The position numbers and the translations under genes were made by a program. From Elusimicrobiota bacterium (GTDB lineage Bacteria; Elusimicrobiota; Elusimicrobia; UBA1565; UBA9628): a stretch of 64,000 nucleotides of DNA. Below, in pieces: positions 7,578-15,924 of this stretch. The notes beneath the pieces were generated by a model. That model did not search any database, was not told the DNA's origin, and worked only from the letters and a program-made list of their open reading frames with translations. Every line of letters begins with the position of its first letter. Positions within the stretch are counted from its first letter, which is position 1. The stretch spans positions 1 to 64,000 of the forward strand of contig JACQWX010000076.1 in assembly GCA_016209035.1 (NCBI GenBank), in the 5' to 3' direction.

Positions 7578-8849
7578 CTACCTGGTCCAGACCGCGTAGT
7601 CCTTGGCGTAGAGCGCCAGGACCCAGCCGGCCCCGGGAGACCAATCCGCGGGGCCGATCTTCACGGCCACCTTGCCGTCGATGACCGCGGCGTAACGGCC
7701 GTTGTCCGCGGCCGCGATGGACACGGCGCTGGTCGATCCGATGCCGGCCTCTTTCCTGATGCGGATGAGGGCCCGGATATGGTCCCTCAAGCCCCAATCG
7801 AAGTAGTGCGGCCAGTACACGCAAGGGATGCCGGGGTGCGTGAGGATGTAGGCATAGCCCTGCATGACCTTGTCGCCCGGGAAGGGCCAGTGGTTCTGGC
7901 CGCCTCCGCCGCCGGTGCTCGCGCCCGTGTCGTGGTTGTCCACGAAGGTCACGGCATTCTCGGGCCGCCAGCCGATGAGTCCCGGCGGCTTGCCTGAGCC
8001 GTCCCTCAGGCGCCAGTACTCCCTGGCTCCGACCGCGTGCTGGAGGATGCCCTTGGTCGTGAAGTCGAAGACGTTGATCCTGCCTGCCACGGAGTCGAGC
8101 CAGTCGCAGAGGGCCTGACGGTGGCGGTCCGAGTTGTTGACGTCCAGGTCGTCCCAGATCTCTCCGACCGCGAAGGAGGGCGAGGTAGCCTCGACGTACA
8201 TCTGGAAGTACTCTGGCGCCACGCCGCGCACATAGTCGAACCTCCAGCCGTCGTACCCGATGTCCGAGCGCAGCCACCGCATCCAGCCCTTGATGCTCTC
8301 CTGCACGTAGACCTTGGTGTGGTCGATGTCCCGCGCCGCGTGGTAGCCTTTGCCCGTGTCCGGGGCCCCCCGCGCGCCGGCCCACTCGTCGTCCGACGCC
8401 ACGGCGTCTGGCCCCCACTGCGGGTCGGTGAAGTCGGCCCAATCCTTGGTCCCCACCCGGTGGTTGATGACCACGTCGGCCACGGCCTTGACGCCCTTGG
8501 CGCGCAGGGAGGCGACGGCGTTTTTGAGCTGGGCCTGGCTGCCGTAGGCCGAGTCCTGGACCAAGAGCCTGTTGGGAAGATACCCTTCGTCGCTCATGGC
8601 CGCCGAGGAGGGGGGGAACCACACCAGGTCGAAGCGAGCTCCGGCGATCTCGGAGGCCTTGGCCGCCAGGACGTCCCACCAGGGCTGGGCCAGATGCGAT
8701 TCCCAATGGAAGCCCTGGAGCATGACAGCGCCGCTCCCCTTGGGACGGGCCGAGGGCCTCTCCAAAGCCTGGCCTGACCAAGCCCCCTCCGACGAGAGGA
8801 AGGCGGCGAGAACCGGCAGGCAACAGAGGAAAGCGCGCGACCGGCGCAT
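7578..8849 (-). CDS. Secreted plant-type alpha-amylase (GH13, subfamily 6-like)
   Basis: 423 residues with an N-terminal signal peptide (MRRSRAFLCCLPVLAAFLSS). The GH13 regions are all present: DVVINHR (125-131), GWRFDYVRG with nucleophile Asp205, VGEIWDDL with acid/base Glu230, and FVDNHDTG with Asp307. The C-terminal small beta domain (VAVKIGPADWSP and YAKDYAVWTR) resembles the barley amylase tail, which points to the plant-type subfamily. Hydrolyses alpha-1,4-glucans outside the cytoplasm. It has its own promoter with a TATAAT box six bases before the ATG and repeated AGGCC motifs upstream. Confidence 0.95.
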   Translation of the reverse strand: MRRSRAFLCCLPVLAAFLSSEGAWSGQALERPSARPKGSGAVMLQGFHWESHLAQPWWDVLAAKASEIAGARFDLVWFPPSSAAMSDEGYLPNRLLVQDSAYGSQAQLKNAVASLRAKGVKAVADVVINHRVGTKDWADFTDPQWGPDAVASDDEWAGARGAPDTGKGYHAARDIDHTKVYVQESIKGWMRWLRSDIGYDGWRFDYVRGVAPEYFQMYVEATSPSFAVGEIWDDLDVNNSDRHRQALCDWLDSVAGRINVFDFTTKGILQHAVGAREYWRLRDGSGKPPGLIGWRPENAVTFVDNHDTGASTGGGGGQNHWPFPGDKVMQGYAYILTHPGIPCVYWPHYFDWGLRDHIRALIRIRKEAGIGSTSAVSIAAADNGRYAAVIDGKVAVKIGPADWSPGAGWVLALYAKDYAVWTR

Positions 8850-8855
8850 GGCGAT

Positions 8856-8914
8856 ATTATACGGCCTTTAGGCCCAGGCGCGAGGGCCCACGGGCCTACG
8901 CCGCTGATGGGCCT
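8856..8914 (-). promoter_or_regulatory. Amylase promoter: TATAAT-N6-ATG preceded by iterated AGGCC motifs
   Basis: On the minus strand TATAAT (8861-8856) is six bases from the amylase ATG. Upstream are AGGCC copies in AAAGGCC (8869-8863), TAGGCCC (ends 8893-8897) and AAAGGCCC (8910-8914), plus two TGGGCC variants. The far copies overlap the end of the CPBP gene. No TTGACA-like -35 is visible, so the GC-rich iterons may replace it. Confidence 0.45.
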
Positions 8915-10428
8915 TTGGTCCTATGGGGGAGCCAGCCGGACCTGAGCACGAGCAACGCCACGCCGAGCACCGCCGCCGCGACCACCCCGGCCAGGGGAAG
9001 ACCGGCCAAGGCGGCGATGAACGGAGTGAACACGGAGACGAGGATGTTGTAGGCGCTGTGCGCCGCGGCCGGGGCGGCGAGGTTCCCGGTCTTGAGGTAG
9101 AGCAGGGACAAGACCACGCCGAGCACCAGCTTCAGCACGAAGAGGTCCATGGTGAAGCTGTGGACCGGCAGGTGCATGAGGCTGAACATGGCGGACGAGA
9201 GGAGGACCGCCAGGGGAACGGCCCAGCGCCAGCCCCGGGCCTCGAAGCGCCTCTTGAGCCAGGGTAGGACCCCGGCCCGGAACATGACCTCCTCCCCGGT
9301 CGCCAGGACCGTCGTGGAGAGCAGGCTCAGAAGGATGAGCGCTGGAACGGAGTGCAGGATGACGCCGTAGAACGCGGTCGCTAGAAGCGCCCCCGCGGCC
9401 AGGAAGAGGGGCAGCCTGGGCATGGTGGGGGAGAGGCTCTTCAACCCTTTCTTGACGGCCAGGTAACCCAGCAGCGGGACGAACAGGCCGAAGGCCGACC
9501 AGAAAAAGGCGAACGGCACGCCGAAGGCGGGGACCGCCTCGGTCAGGTACTTGAGGAGCGGGAACGCCTGCAGGCCCAAGGCCTTGTCCAGAGGGTCGAG
9601 CGCGAAGGAACTGGCGATCGGGGTGACGAGCAGGACCATGCCGTAGAACGCCCCCCGCGCGAGGTTGCGGAGGTTGGTCCAAGTCGACGGAGGCTCAGCC
9701 CGAGTCTCCTGCGAAGCGGCGGGCCGGGCAGGCTCCTTCGCCGGCTTCGCCTCGGCCCCGCGCCATCGCGACGGCCTGAGCCTGCCCAACAGGCTCCCCC
9801 TGACCGGGATCTCCCGGCCGGCGATCGCGAGGACGGCGCCCCCTGGGCCGACGCCCAGGCGGGAATCGAGTTCGCCGTCCCGGCCGGCAACGCCATTGCC
9901 AAGGTCGTCCGGGACGGCGCCCTGCCGGGAATCGAGTTCGCCGAACTGAGTCCCGGCGAGCGTCTTGGCGGCCTCGTTCGTGGAGGTCCTCTCCAAGCCC
10001 GTGCCCAGCTCCCCGGCGGCTGACAACTCCTGGACAGCGACTCCGCGCGCCTCCTTCTCCTCGGGCCGGGCAGTCTCCTGGCCGTCCTGCGGCGAGGCGG
10101 CCGTCTGGGTCTTGGCATGGAGCGCTCCAGGGGCCTCTGCCTGGAACGGGACCACCTCTCCTGTCAGGCCCGGGACTTCTAAGGACTCGGCCGCAGCCTG
10201 TTCCAGCGACACGGCCGGGGCAGAAGGCAGGGAGGCGCCGGAGAAGGGGGAGAGGGTCAGGCTCAGAGAAACCGCCGGAGACACGGCCCGCGACGGGACC
10301 ACGGGGTTCCCCACGACCGGGACGCCGGAGCCGACCCGCACGACACGCCCCACGGTCTGGCCGAAGCCAGTTGCCTGCAAACCCGTCAGGCACAACGACA
10401 AGCAAACGGCTGCGAGGATTCGCGGCAT
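8896..10428 (-). CDS. CPBP-family intramembrane metalloprotease with long exported leader region
   Basis: 510 residues. A signal peptide (MPRILAAVCLSLCLTGLQA) and about 230 residues of low-complexity Ser/Pro/Ala/Glu-rich sequence precede a C-terminal multi-pass CPBP (Abi/Rce1-like) domain. Its motifs are EEVMFRAG (EExxxR), MFSLMHLP (FxxxH) and AHSAYN (HxxxN). The family cleaves substrates within the membrane. The start ATG 10428 was chosen over a longer frame because GGAGG lies 8 bases before it and the signal peptide begins there. Substrate unknown; it ends the metalloprotease/lipoprotein gene group. Confidence 0.85.
   Translation of the reverse strand: MPRILAAVCLSLCLTGLQATGFGQTVGRVVRVGSGVPVVGNPVVPSRAVSPAVSLSLTLSPFSGASLPSAPAVSLEQAAAESLEVPGLTGEVVPFQAEAPGALHAKTQTAASPQDGQETARPEEKEARGVAVQELSAAGELGTGLERTSTNEAAKTLAGTQFGELDSRQGAVPDDLGNGVAGRDGELDSRLGVGPGGAVLAIAGREIPVRGSLLGRLRPSRWRGAEAKPAKEPARPAASQETRAEPPSTWTNLRNLARGAFYGMVLLVTPIASSFALDPLDKALGLQAFPLLKYLTEAVPAFGVPFAFFWSAFGLFVPLLGYLAVKKGLKSLSPTMPRLPLFLAAGALLATAFYGVILHSVPALILLSLLSTTVLATGEEVMFRAGVLPWLKRRFEARGWRWAVPLAVLLSSAMFSLMHLPVHSFTMDLFVLKLVLGVVLSLLYLKTGNLAAPAAAHSAYNILVSVFTPFIAALAGLPLAGVVAAAVLGVALLVLRSGWLPHRTKGPSAA
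9861..9943 (-). repeat. Tandem 22-residue duplication in the CPBP leader
   Basis: GGGAATCGAGTTCGCCG occurs at 9861-9877 and again at 9927-9943, 66 bases apart. On the coding strand this gives two 22-residue units that each begin GELDSR and end AGR. The unit contains an internal CGTCCCGG/CCGGGACG palindrome. A duplication within a low-complexity region. Confidence 0.65.
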
Positions 10429-10432
10429 GCTG

Positions 10433-12112
10433 CTACCTCCGTTTCCGCAACCGGTCCAGTATCTCATCCAGCGTCGGCACCTTGATCCGGTCCGGCTCCC
10501 GCCACCCGGGGTCCTGACCGGGCGCCGCGCCGCCTCCCGAAGAAGGAGGCGGCGGGTACTTCGCGGCCACTTCCTCGGCAGCCTCGTTGCACATCTTGAC
10601 CGTGAGCGATGAACCGGACCCTCCCAGCCACCGCAAGACCAGCCATCTGGAGACCAGCGCCCTCTGGCATCCGGACAAGCCTTGCGGCACGGCTACGAAG
10701 ATGTCGACCTTGGCATCGACTCGCTCCTGATATTCCTCGAACCATTGGTAATACACCCGGAGGTTGTCCACCTCCAGTTCGCTCATCCTTCCGGGGGCGG
10801 AACATTCCCTGCCGGCCAGGTTCGCGATGTAGCTGCGCCCGGCGGCGAATGACCGGCGCACCTCCTCCATGTAGAGGAACTCTTTCTTGATGGACTCGAT
10901 GATCCGATCCTCAACCTCCTCCCTGAGCCGCATGATCTCCCCGTCGAGCCACGCGGCGTCAAGCCTGCCGGCCCACGCAAGCCGCTCGATCACCTTCTCC
11001 CACAAACGGTCACCGCAGAAAGTCGCGCCGGGCGCGACCGGCTGGCCGCGCAACTCGCGGTAGTCCTTGACGTCGAGGTAGTCCAGCCGGTCAAGCTCAG
11101 CCTGGCTCGGCGTCGGCCCGGCGATGCAGGAAGAGTCAAGCATACTGCGCACCTCATCCACGTGCTGCCTGACCCGCACCCGTTTCTTCAGCAGAGCTTG
11201 CTGCTCCCGCACCCTGGAAAGCTCCCCTTGCCATTTCCAGTAACCCTTCTCGTTGTCTTCCAGGTCTTTCGGCAACGGGAACGCCGGCGACAGCTTGGAA
11301 CGGTCTCCCCTTGCGTCATGGACAGCCTTGGCGTGACGCTTGAAGGTATCCCTGATGGCCCTGTACTCCTCCGGCGTGCTCGTTTCAGTGATCCCCAGCC
11401 CGGCCGCGGCCTTCAACTCGGCCTCCCAAGCATGGGCTTCGGCCTCTTCGTGGGAAAGCCAGCCGGCGCCGATCAGTTCTTGATGATGGACATGTTCATG
11501 GTAGAGGGTCAAAGCCAACTGGCGGACGTAGCACGCCTCTTTGCGGGCGCCGGGGATGCGGACTTTCGGGCTGTCGCAATACTGGAAGGCCCCCAGCCGG
11601 ACCATCACCCTTCCATCCTCCCATGTCGCTCCCATCGTGTCCTTGATCCTGGACTTCAAGTAACGAGGTTCCTCCTTCGCGTCCAAGACGACGCGGTACT
11701 CGTCCTCCGAAAAGACGGGATTGAAAAACGCAGCCAGCCCCTTCATGAGGCCGTTGGCCACCGTTCCCGGAATGCCCGACCACTCGGCTTCTGTCGGGAT
11801 GCCATATGCCCTCAAGGCCAAGTCGATGGCGGCATTGAAATAGCCGTCCCTGAGCCTCTTGGCTGCCTCGGCTTCGTTGAACGCGTCCAGCCAGGCATCC
11901 TGTAGAGCTGAGTCATGGATCGAGGTCTCGGAAACGAACAAGGCGGCCAGCCTAAGTTTCTCGTTCTTATCCTCATCGGCGTATACCTTCTGAGCAGCCA
12001 GCCCCTTCTTGATGAACTCCGTGATTTCCTTCCGGGATGTCTCGCTAGCATTGTGGAATTCGGCCCGCGACGGTACGGCAAGGCACAATGCCACGACGAC
12101 CAGGAAGTTCAT
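10433..12112 (-). CDS. Putative exported zinc metallopeptidase, unknown family
   Basis: 559 residues with a short signal peptide (MNFLVVVALCLAVPSRAEF). The striking feature is LTLYHEHVHHQEL, an HExxH zinc motif at residues 205-209. Glu222 and Glu223 (SHEEAEAHAWE) about 15 residues on could be a third ligand, as in gluzincins. The rest is helical with scattered Cys and a Pro/Gly-rich stretch (KYPPPPSSGGGAAPG) before the last 35 residues. I do not recognise the family. It overlaps the upstream lipoprotein gene as ATGA and lies 4 bases before the CPBP start. Function as a protease is inferred from the motif only. Confidence 0.7.
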   Translation of the reverse strand: MNFLVVVALCLAVPSRAEFHNASETSRKEITEFIKKGLAAQKVYADEDKNEKLRLAALFVSETSIHDSALQDAWLDAFNEAEAAKRLRDGYFNAAIDLALRAYGIPTEAEWSGIPGTVANGLMKGLAAFFNPVFSEDEYRVVLDAKEEPRYLKSRIKDTMGATWEDGRVMVRLGAFQYCDSPKVRIPGARKEACYVRQLALTLYHEHVHHQELIGAGWLSHEEAEAHAWEAELKAAAGLGITETSTPEEYRAIRDTFKRHAKAVHDARGDRSKLSPAFPLPKDLEDNEKGYWKWQGELSRVREQQALLKKRVRVRQHVDEVRSMLDSSCIAGPTPSQAELDRLDYLDVKDYRELRGQPVAPGATFCGDRLWEKVIERLAWAGRLDAAWLDGEIMRLREEVEDRIIESIKKEFLYMEEVRRSFAAGRSYIANLAGRECSAPGRMSELEVDNLRVYYQWFEEYQERVDAKVDIFVAVPQGLSGCQRALVSRWLVLRWLGGSGSSLTVKMCNEAAEEVAAKYPPPPSSGGGAAPGQDPGWREPDRIKVPTLDEILDRLRKRR

Positions 12113-13128
12113 GGGACCACCTCCAGTCTCACCACGTTGGAATCCATAGACGCCATCTTCTCCATGGTGAATACGAGTCCCAAGTGGGCAAAGCGCCGAT
12201 CAGGAACACCGATTGATCCGGGCACCCACACAACTTTGACCTCATACGTCCCAGGCTTGTCGAAGTACCTCTCGCTCTCCGGGAACTCCCGGAACTCCCC
12301 TGGAATCGGCGCGTCAGGGTCCTGGCCGCGAGCCTCCATGCGGCAAACCTCAGGATAGCCGTAGTACTTCCAAGGCCTGGTGACCAGAAGCTCCCCGGGG
12401 TTGAGCGTGACGTCCAGCCCGGCCGCCAGCTTGGTCATGAACTCCATCCTCCGCATGATTTCACGGCCGCGTTCCTCGGGAACGCCGCGCAAGTCAGTGA
12501 TTTCATGCGAAGGGCAATGCATCCCGCGTATCCCCTGCATGCCTTCCTCCGTGCCGTCAGGGCGAGTCAGAATAAGACCCCATTCGCCCCAGGCGTTGCC
12601 TGACTTGAAGAAGGACCAATTCAAATCCATGATGCTGATCGGGTCAGGACCTATGTTCTGAAGCTCCACCCGGTACCAGAAGGCCTCGCCCACCCTGAGC
12701 GTCGTCTTCTTCGGAATCAGCATGACCCCGACCCTCTTGCCGGACTTGGAAGGCTTGAAGCCAGGAGGCGCTGATCTCACCAGATCCGCTCGGTCCTTGG
12801 CCTTCTGCGCCTGCTCGTAAGGCCTCTGCCAGGCAGTCTCGGCCAGCCGTTGAGCCATGGCCAGCACCGTAGCCTGGCGTTCGGGAGGGAGCTTGTCAAA
12901 GTCCTTGGGTATCCAGTGCAGCGGATTGTTGATGTCGCTGGCCGGCAGAGGTTTCGGCTTGGGCGGAGGCTCTCGTTTCCTGCATGAAGGAAACGCCATG
13001 ACGAGCATCACAAGCAGACTCAATTTGCCAAGCTCGGACAAGGCGCTGGCGAATAGACGATTCCAGTTTCGCGCTGGCAGAGGAAGCCAAATTCGAAACA
13101 ACTCCATCTGTAAAGACAATGATAACAT
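12109..13128 (-). CDS. Putative lipoprotein, unknown function
   Basis: About 339 residues. The hydrophobic run LSLLVMLVMAFPSCRKREPP looks like a lipoprotein signal with Cys in the lipobox, followed by a Pro/Lys-rich linker. The mature part is beta-rich (LRVGEAFWYRVELQNIGPDP and YFDKPGTYEVKVVWVPG), reminiscent of Ig-like envelope domains. The start is uncertain: ATG 13128 gives an unusually long N-terminal region before the hydrophobic run, and no Shine-Dalgarno sequence marks an alternative. Its stop overlaps the metallopeptidase start, so the two are co-expressed. Confidence 0.65.
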   Translation of the reverse strand: MLSLSLQMELFRIWLPLPARNWNRLFASALSELGKLSLLVMLVMAFPSCRKREPPPKPKPLPASDINNPLHWIPKDFDKLPPERQATVLAMAQRLAETAWQRPYEQAQKAKDRADLVRSAPPGFKPSKSGKRVGVMLIPKKTTLRVGEAFWYRVELQNIGPDPISIMDLNWSFFKSGNAWGEWGLILTRPDGTEEGMQGIRGMHCPSHEITDLRGVPEERGREIMRRMEFMTKLAAGLDVTLNPGELLVTRPWKYYGYPEVCRMEARGQDPDAPIPGEFREFPESERYFDKPGTYEVKVVWVPGSIGVPDRRFAHLGLVFTMEKMASMDSNVVRLEVVP

Positions 13129-13210
13129 GGCGCGCACCCGCCAGCATGAACCGTTCGACCCAAAGCTTGATCGGCAATGGACCTAGACGGAATTGATGGA
13201 CGGATGCGTC

Positions 13211-13633
13211 TCAGCGGCCTTGGTCCGACAGGATGGCTTCAAGGACCAGAAAAAGTTCGTCGGGGCGCTGGGACTTGACCACGAAGTGGTCGGGGCTCCC
13301 CTCGGCCACGGCCTGGAGCATGGCGCCGGCCATGGCCGTGAGCAGGATGACCGGGACGGCCTTCAAGCCGGGATGGGATTTGACGGCGGCGCAGACCTCG
13401 GACCCCTTCATGTCCCCGAGGTCGTAATCCAGGATGAAGCAGTCGGGGAGGTCTTGCTGCGCCAAAGGGATGACCTCGGCGCCCTTCGAAGCCTTGATCA
13501 CGCGGTGCCCCTGGCTCGTCAGCCAGAAGGAGATGAGCGAGAGCCATTCCTCCTGGTCGTCCGCGACCAGGAACCTGGCCTTCCTCGGCGCGGCCGGACC
13601 CGTTCCACTTCCGGCCGCGCAGGCCTCAGGCAT
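13211..13633 (-). CDS. Stand-alone response-regulator receiver
   Basis: 140 residues and a single CheY-like domain. The acidic pair is in LVADDQEEW, the phospho-acceptor Asp in CFILDYDLGDM, the conserved Thr in VILLTAM and the Lys in FVVKSQ. No output domain and no histidine kinase are nearby, so it probably acts by protein contact. It starts inside the last codons of the TPR gene (8-base overlap) and ends the leftward ABC/TPR operon. The 70 bases beyond it hold no gene. Confidence 0.85.
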   Translation of the reverse strand: MPEACAAGSGTGPAAPRKARFLVADDQEEWLSLISFWLTSQGHRVIKASKGAEVIPLAQQDLPDCFILDYDLGDMKGSEVCAAVKSHPGLKAVPVILLTAMAGAMLQAVAEGSPDHFVVKSQRPDELFLVLEAILSDQGR

Positions 13634-14384
13634 CGAGCCTCCTGAGCATGCGCTCCGCGAGGCCCCTGTAGGACGGGTCCCTGGATTCCTCGAGTATCTG
13701 GCGGTAGACCCGGATGGCCTTGGCCTTCTGCCCGTTCTTGAAATATAGGAAGCCCAGCATGTTCTTGATCATGGTGGGGCATTCGGGATCCAGGACGACC
13801 GTCTCCAGGATGCCGATGACCCCCTTGGGAGTGCCCTTGCGGTGGGCGCCGACGGCCGCGACATACTGGTGGTAGCGGAGGTTCCCGGGGTCGCGCTTCA
13901 TGGCGTAGTCCAGCACCCAGAGAGCCTCTTGAGGCCGGTTCAGGTTGAACGCCAGGGCCCCGGCGGCGAAGAGAGCCGGATAGGAGTAGCTTGGATCGAG
14001 GTCGAGGATGCGCATGGCCATGGGCCCGAGCCTGGGGTAGCGGCCTCCGCCGAAGGGGCGCTCAGGATGGCCCGGATCGTAATGGCTGGAGCGCCCATGC
14101 CGGTGCTCATGACCGTGCCCATGGCCGTGCGCCTGGGAGCCCGCAGGCTCAACCGGCGCCTCGCCGGGCATCTCCTCCTCCGCCCCCCCGTAGTAGAGCA
14201 GCATCCGGATCAGGCCCAGGTCCGAGGCCAGACGTCTCATGCCCATGCCGAAGAGAAACGCCGTCTCGAGCGCGCCCGATTCCTCCAGTTGGAGACCCAC
14301 GGGATCGGCGGGGACCGGCGGCCGGCGCAAGGAGAAGACCCCGTTGAGGAGGACGCAGAGGACGCACCCCAAGGGAAGCGCCAC
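13626..14384 (-). CDS. Membrane-anchored TPR protein with His-rich linker
   Basis: 252 residues from a GTG start (14384), with AAGGAG 5 bases upstream. One N-terminal hydrophobic segment (MALPLGCVLCVLLNGVFSL) is followed by a His-rich run (GHGHGHEHRHGRSSHYDPGH), which could bind metal. About four TPR-like helical pairs come next (PALFAAGALAFNLNRPQEAL and LGFLYFKNGQKAKAIRVYRQ). It starts directly after the ABC permease stop, so it probably works with that exporter as an accessory protein. The cargo is unknown. Confidence 0.75.
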   Translation of the reverse strand: MALPLGCVLCVLLNGVFSLRRPPVPADPVGLQLEESGALETAFLFGMGMRRLASDLGLIRMLLYYGGAEEEMPGEAPVEPAGSQAHGHGHGHEHRHGRSSHYDPGHPERPFGGGRYPRLGPMAMRILDLDPSYSYPALFAAGALAFNLNRPQEALWVLDYAMKRDPGNLRYHQYVAAVGAHRKGTPKGVIGILETVVLDPECPTMIKNMLGFLYFKNGQKAKAIRVYRQILEESRDPSYRGLAERMLRRLDA

Positions 14385-15161
14385 CTAGAACTCCTTCCTT
14401 CGGAACAGGACCGCCGCCATGGCCAGCCACACCGCGCAGTAGCATCCGGCGTAGAGGAGCCAGGAACCCGCCGGCACGCCCGAGGACAGGTGGGCCGGGA
14501 GGTCCAGCTTGTCGCGAAGGTTGAAGAGCTGGAGGTCGGGGATGACCCACGAGACGGCCTTGAGCGGAGCCATGACCGCCGCCGAGTCGCTGCCGAAACG
14601 CCGCACCATTAGGCGGATCTCGGGCAGGAAATGACCGAGGCTCCATAGGATCATGGTGATGCTGAGCGCCGAGAGGGCCGAGGTGGCCAACAGCGCGAGG
14701 AACATGGCCAAAGACGCCGTCACCAGCACCTTGAGGAATACCCCGAGCAGCGCCCAGAGGTAGACGGTCCTGAAGTCCCAGCCCTTGAGGAGCAGGATCA
14801 TCAGGTGCGCCGCGGACATGATCAGCATGGCCGCTCCCGCGGACAGCATGAGCCCCAGGAACCGGCCGAGCAGGTAGCGGGTCCGGTCCACCGGCCGGGT
14901 GAGGATCATGTACACCGTCTTGGTCTCCATCTCGCGCAGGACCACGGTCGCGGCGCAGTAGACGGCCCCGACCAGGCCCATGAGCTCGATCAGGCCGAGC
15001 CCGAAATCGAGGAGCACCCGCACCTCCTGGTCGCAGGCCAGCAGGCCCAGGAGCATGCTCAGATAGAGCACCACGCCGGCGAACGCCAGGGTCAGCGCGA
15101 AGAACCGGTTGCGCAGATTCTCGACCCACGAGTTGAGCGCCAGCACCAGGACGGGGCTCAT
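14385..15161 (-). CDS. ABC-2 type transporter permease
   Basis: 258 residues with six predicted membrane helices, for example FFALTLAFAGVVLYLSMLLG and VYCAATVVLREMETKTVYMI. The ETKT(V/I) loop between helices is typical of ABC-2 exporters of the NosY/YhgE-like group. Starts at ATG 15161, overlapping the ATPase stop as ATGA; an upstream in-frame start was rejected because it would lie well inside the ATPase gene. With the ATPase it forms an exporter of unknown substrate. Confidence 0.85.
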   Translation of the reverse strand: MSPVLVLALNSWVENLRNRFFALTLAFAGVVLYLSMLLGLLACDQEVRVLLDFGLGLIELMGLVGAVYCAATVVLREMETKTVYMILTRPVDRTRYLLGRFLGLMLSAGAAMLIMSAAHLMILLLKGWDFRTVYLWALLGVFLKVLVTASLAMFLALLATSALSALSITMILWSLGHFLPEIRLMVRRFGSDSAAVMAPLKAVSWVIPDLQLFNLRDKLDLPAHLSSGVPAGSWLLYAGCYCAVWLAMAAVLFRRKEF

Positions 15162-15910
15162 GGGGCGCCTCCCGGCCGCACGGTCTCGATGAACTTTTCT
15201 TCCAAGCCCCCGCTCCATTCGTCACGCCCGAGCACGCGCGCGAGGCGGCCTTCCTTGAGGATCCCGACCCGGTGACAGAGCTTCTCGAGCTCCGAGATGG
15301 AGTGGGACGAGATCAGGATGGTCTTGCCCCGGCCGTTCAAGTCCTGGAGGAGGTCGCGGAAGTCCTTGATGGCCAGGGGATCGAGGCCGCTCACCGGCTC
15401 GTCGAGGATGACGAGCGACGGGTCGTGCAGGATCGCCTGGGCCAGCCCCACGCGCTGGACCATGCCCTTGGAGAACTCTCCCATCCTGCGGCCCGATGAG
15501 GCCGAAAGGCCCACCAGCTTGAGCACGGCCTCGACGCGATCCCGAAGCCCGGCCTCGGGCAGGCCCGAGAGCCCGCCGTAGAACCCGAGGATCTCGGCGG
15601 GCGTCATGAACCCGGGGAAGTACGGGAGTTCCGGCAGGAAGCCCAGTTCGGCGAGCGCCCTCGGTTCGCTCGGCGGCAGGCCGAGGACCCGCACGGCCCC
15701 CGAGGTGGGCTTGAGCAGCCCCAAGGCCAGCTTGAAGGTCGTGGTCTTGCCGCTGCCGTTCAAGCCCAGCAGGCCGAAGACCTCGCCCGGCCGAACCTCG
15801 AGGTCCAGGTCCGAGACCCCCCGCGAGACCGTCTTCCTCCCCAGGTGGGAGCTGACGTAGACCTTGGTCACGGCCGTCAAGCTCAACACGGCTTCGAGGC
15901 CGGGGGGCAT
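15158..15910 (-). CDS. ABC transporter ATP-binding protein
   Basis: 250 residues, a single nucleotide-binding domain. Walker A is GLNGSGKTTTFKL, the Q-loop region is LGFLPELPYFPG, the signature is EFSKGMVQRVGLAQA, Walker B is SLVILDEPVSGLDP, and the switch His is in SSHSISE. It energises the ABC-2 permease encoded next. Starts at ATG 15910, 14 bases after the aminotransferase stop, within the long leftward operon. Confidence 0.93.
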   Translation of the reverse strand: MPPGLEAVLSLTAVTKVYVSSHLGRKTVSRGVSDLDLEVRPGEVFGLLGLNGSGKTTTFKLALGLLKPTSGAVRVLGLPPSEPRALAELGFLPELPYFPGFMTPAEILGFYGGLSGLPEAGLRDRVEAVLKLVGLSASSGRRMGEFSKGMVQRVGLAQAILHDPSLVILDEPVSGLDPLAIKDFRDLLQDLNGRGKTILISSHSISELEKLCHRVGILKEGRLARVLGRDEWSGGLEEKFIETVRPGGAP

Positions 15911-15924
15911 GGCGATCCTGGAGT

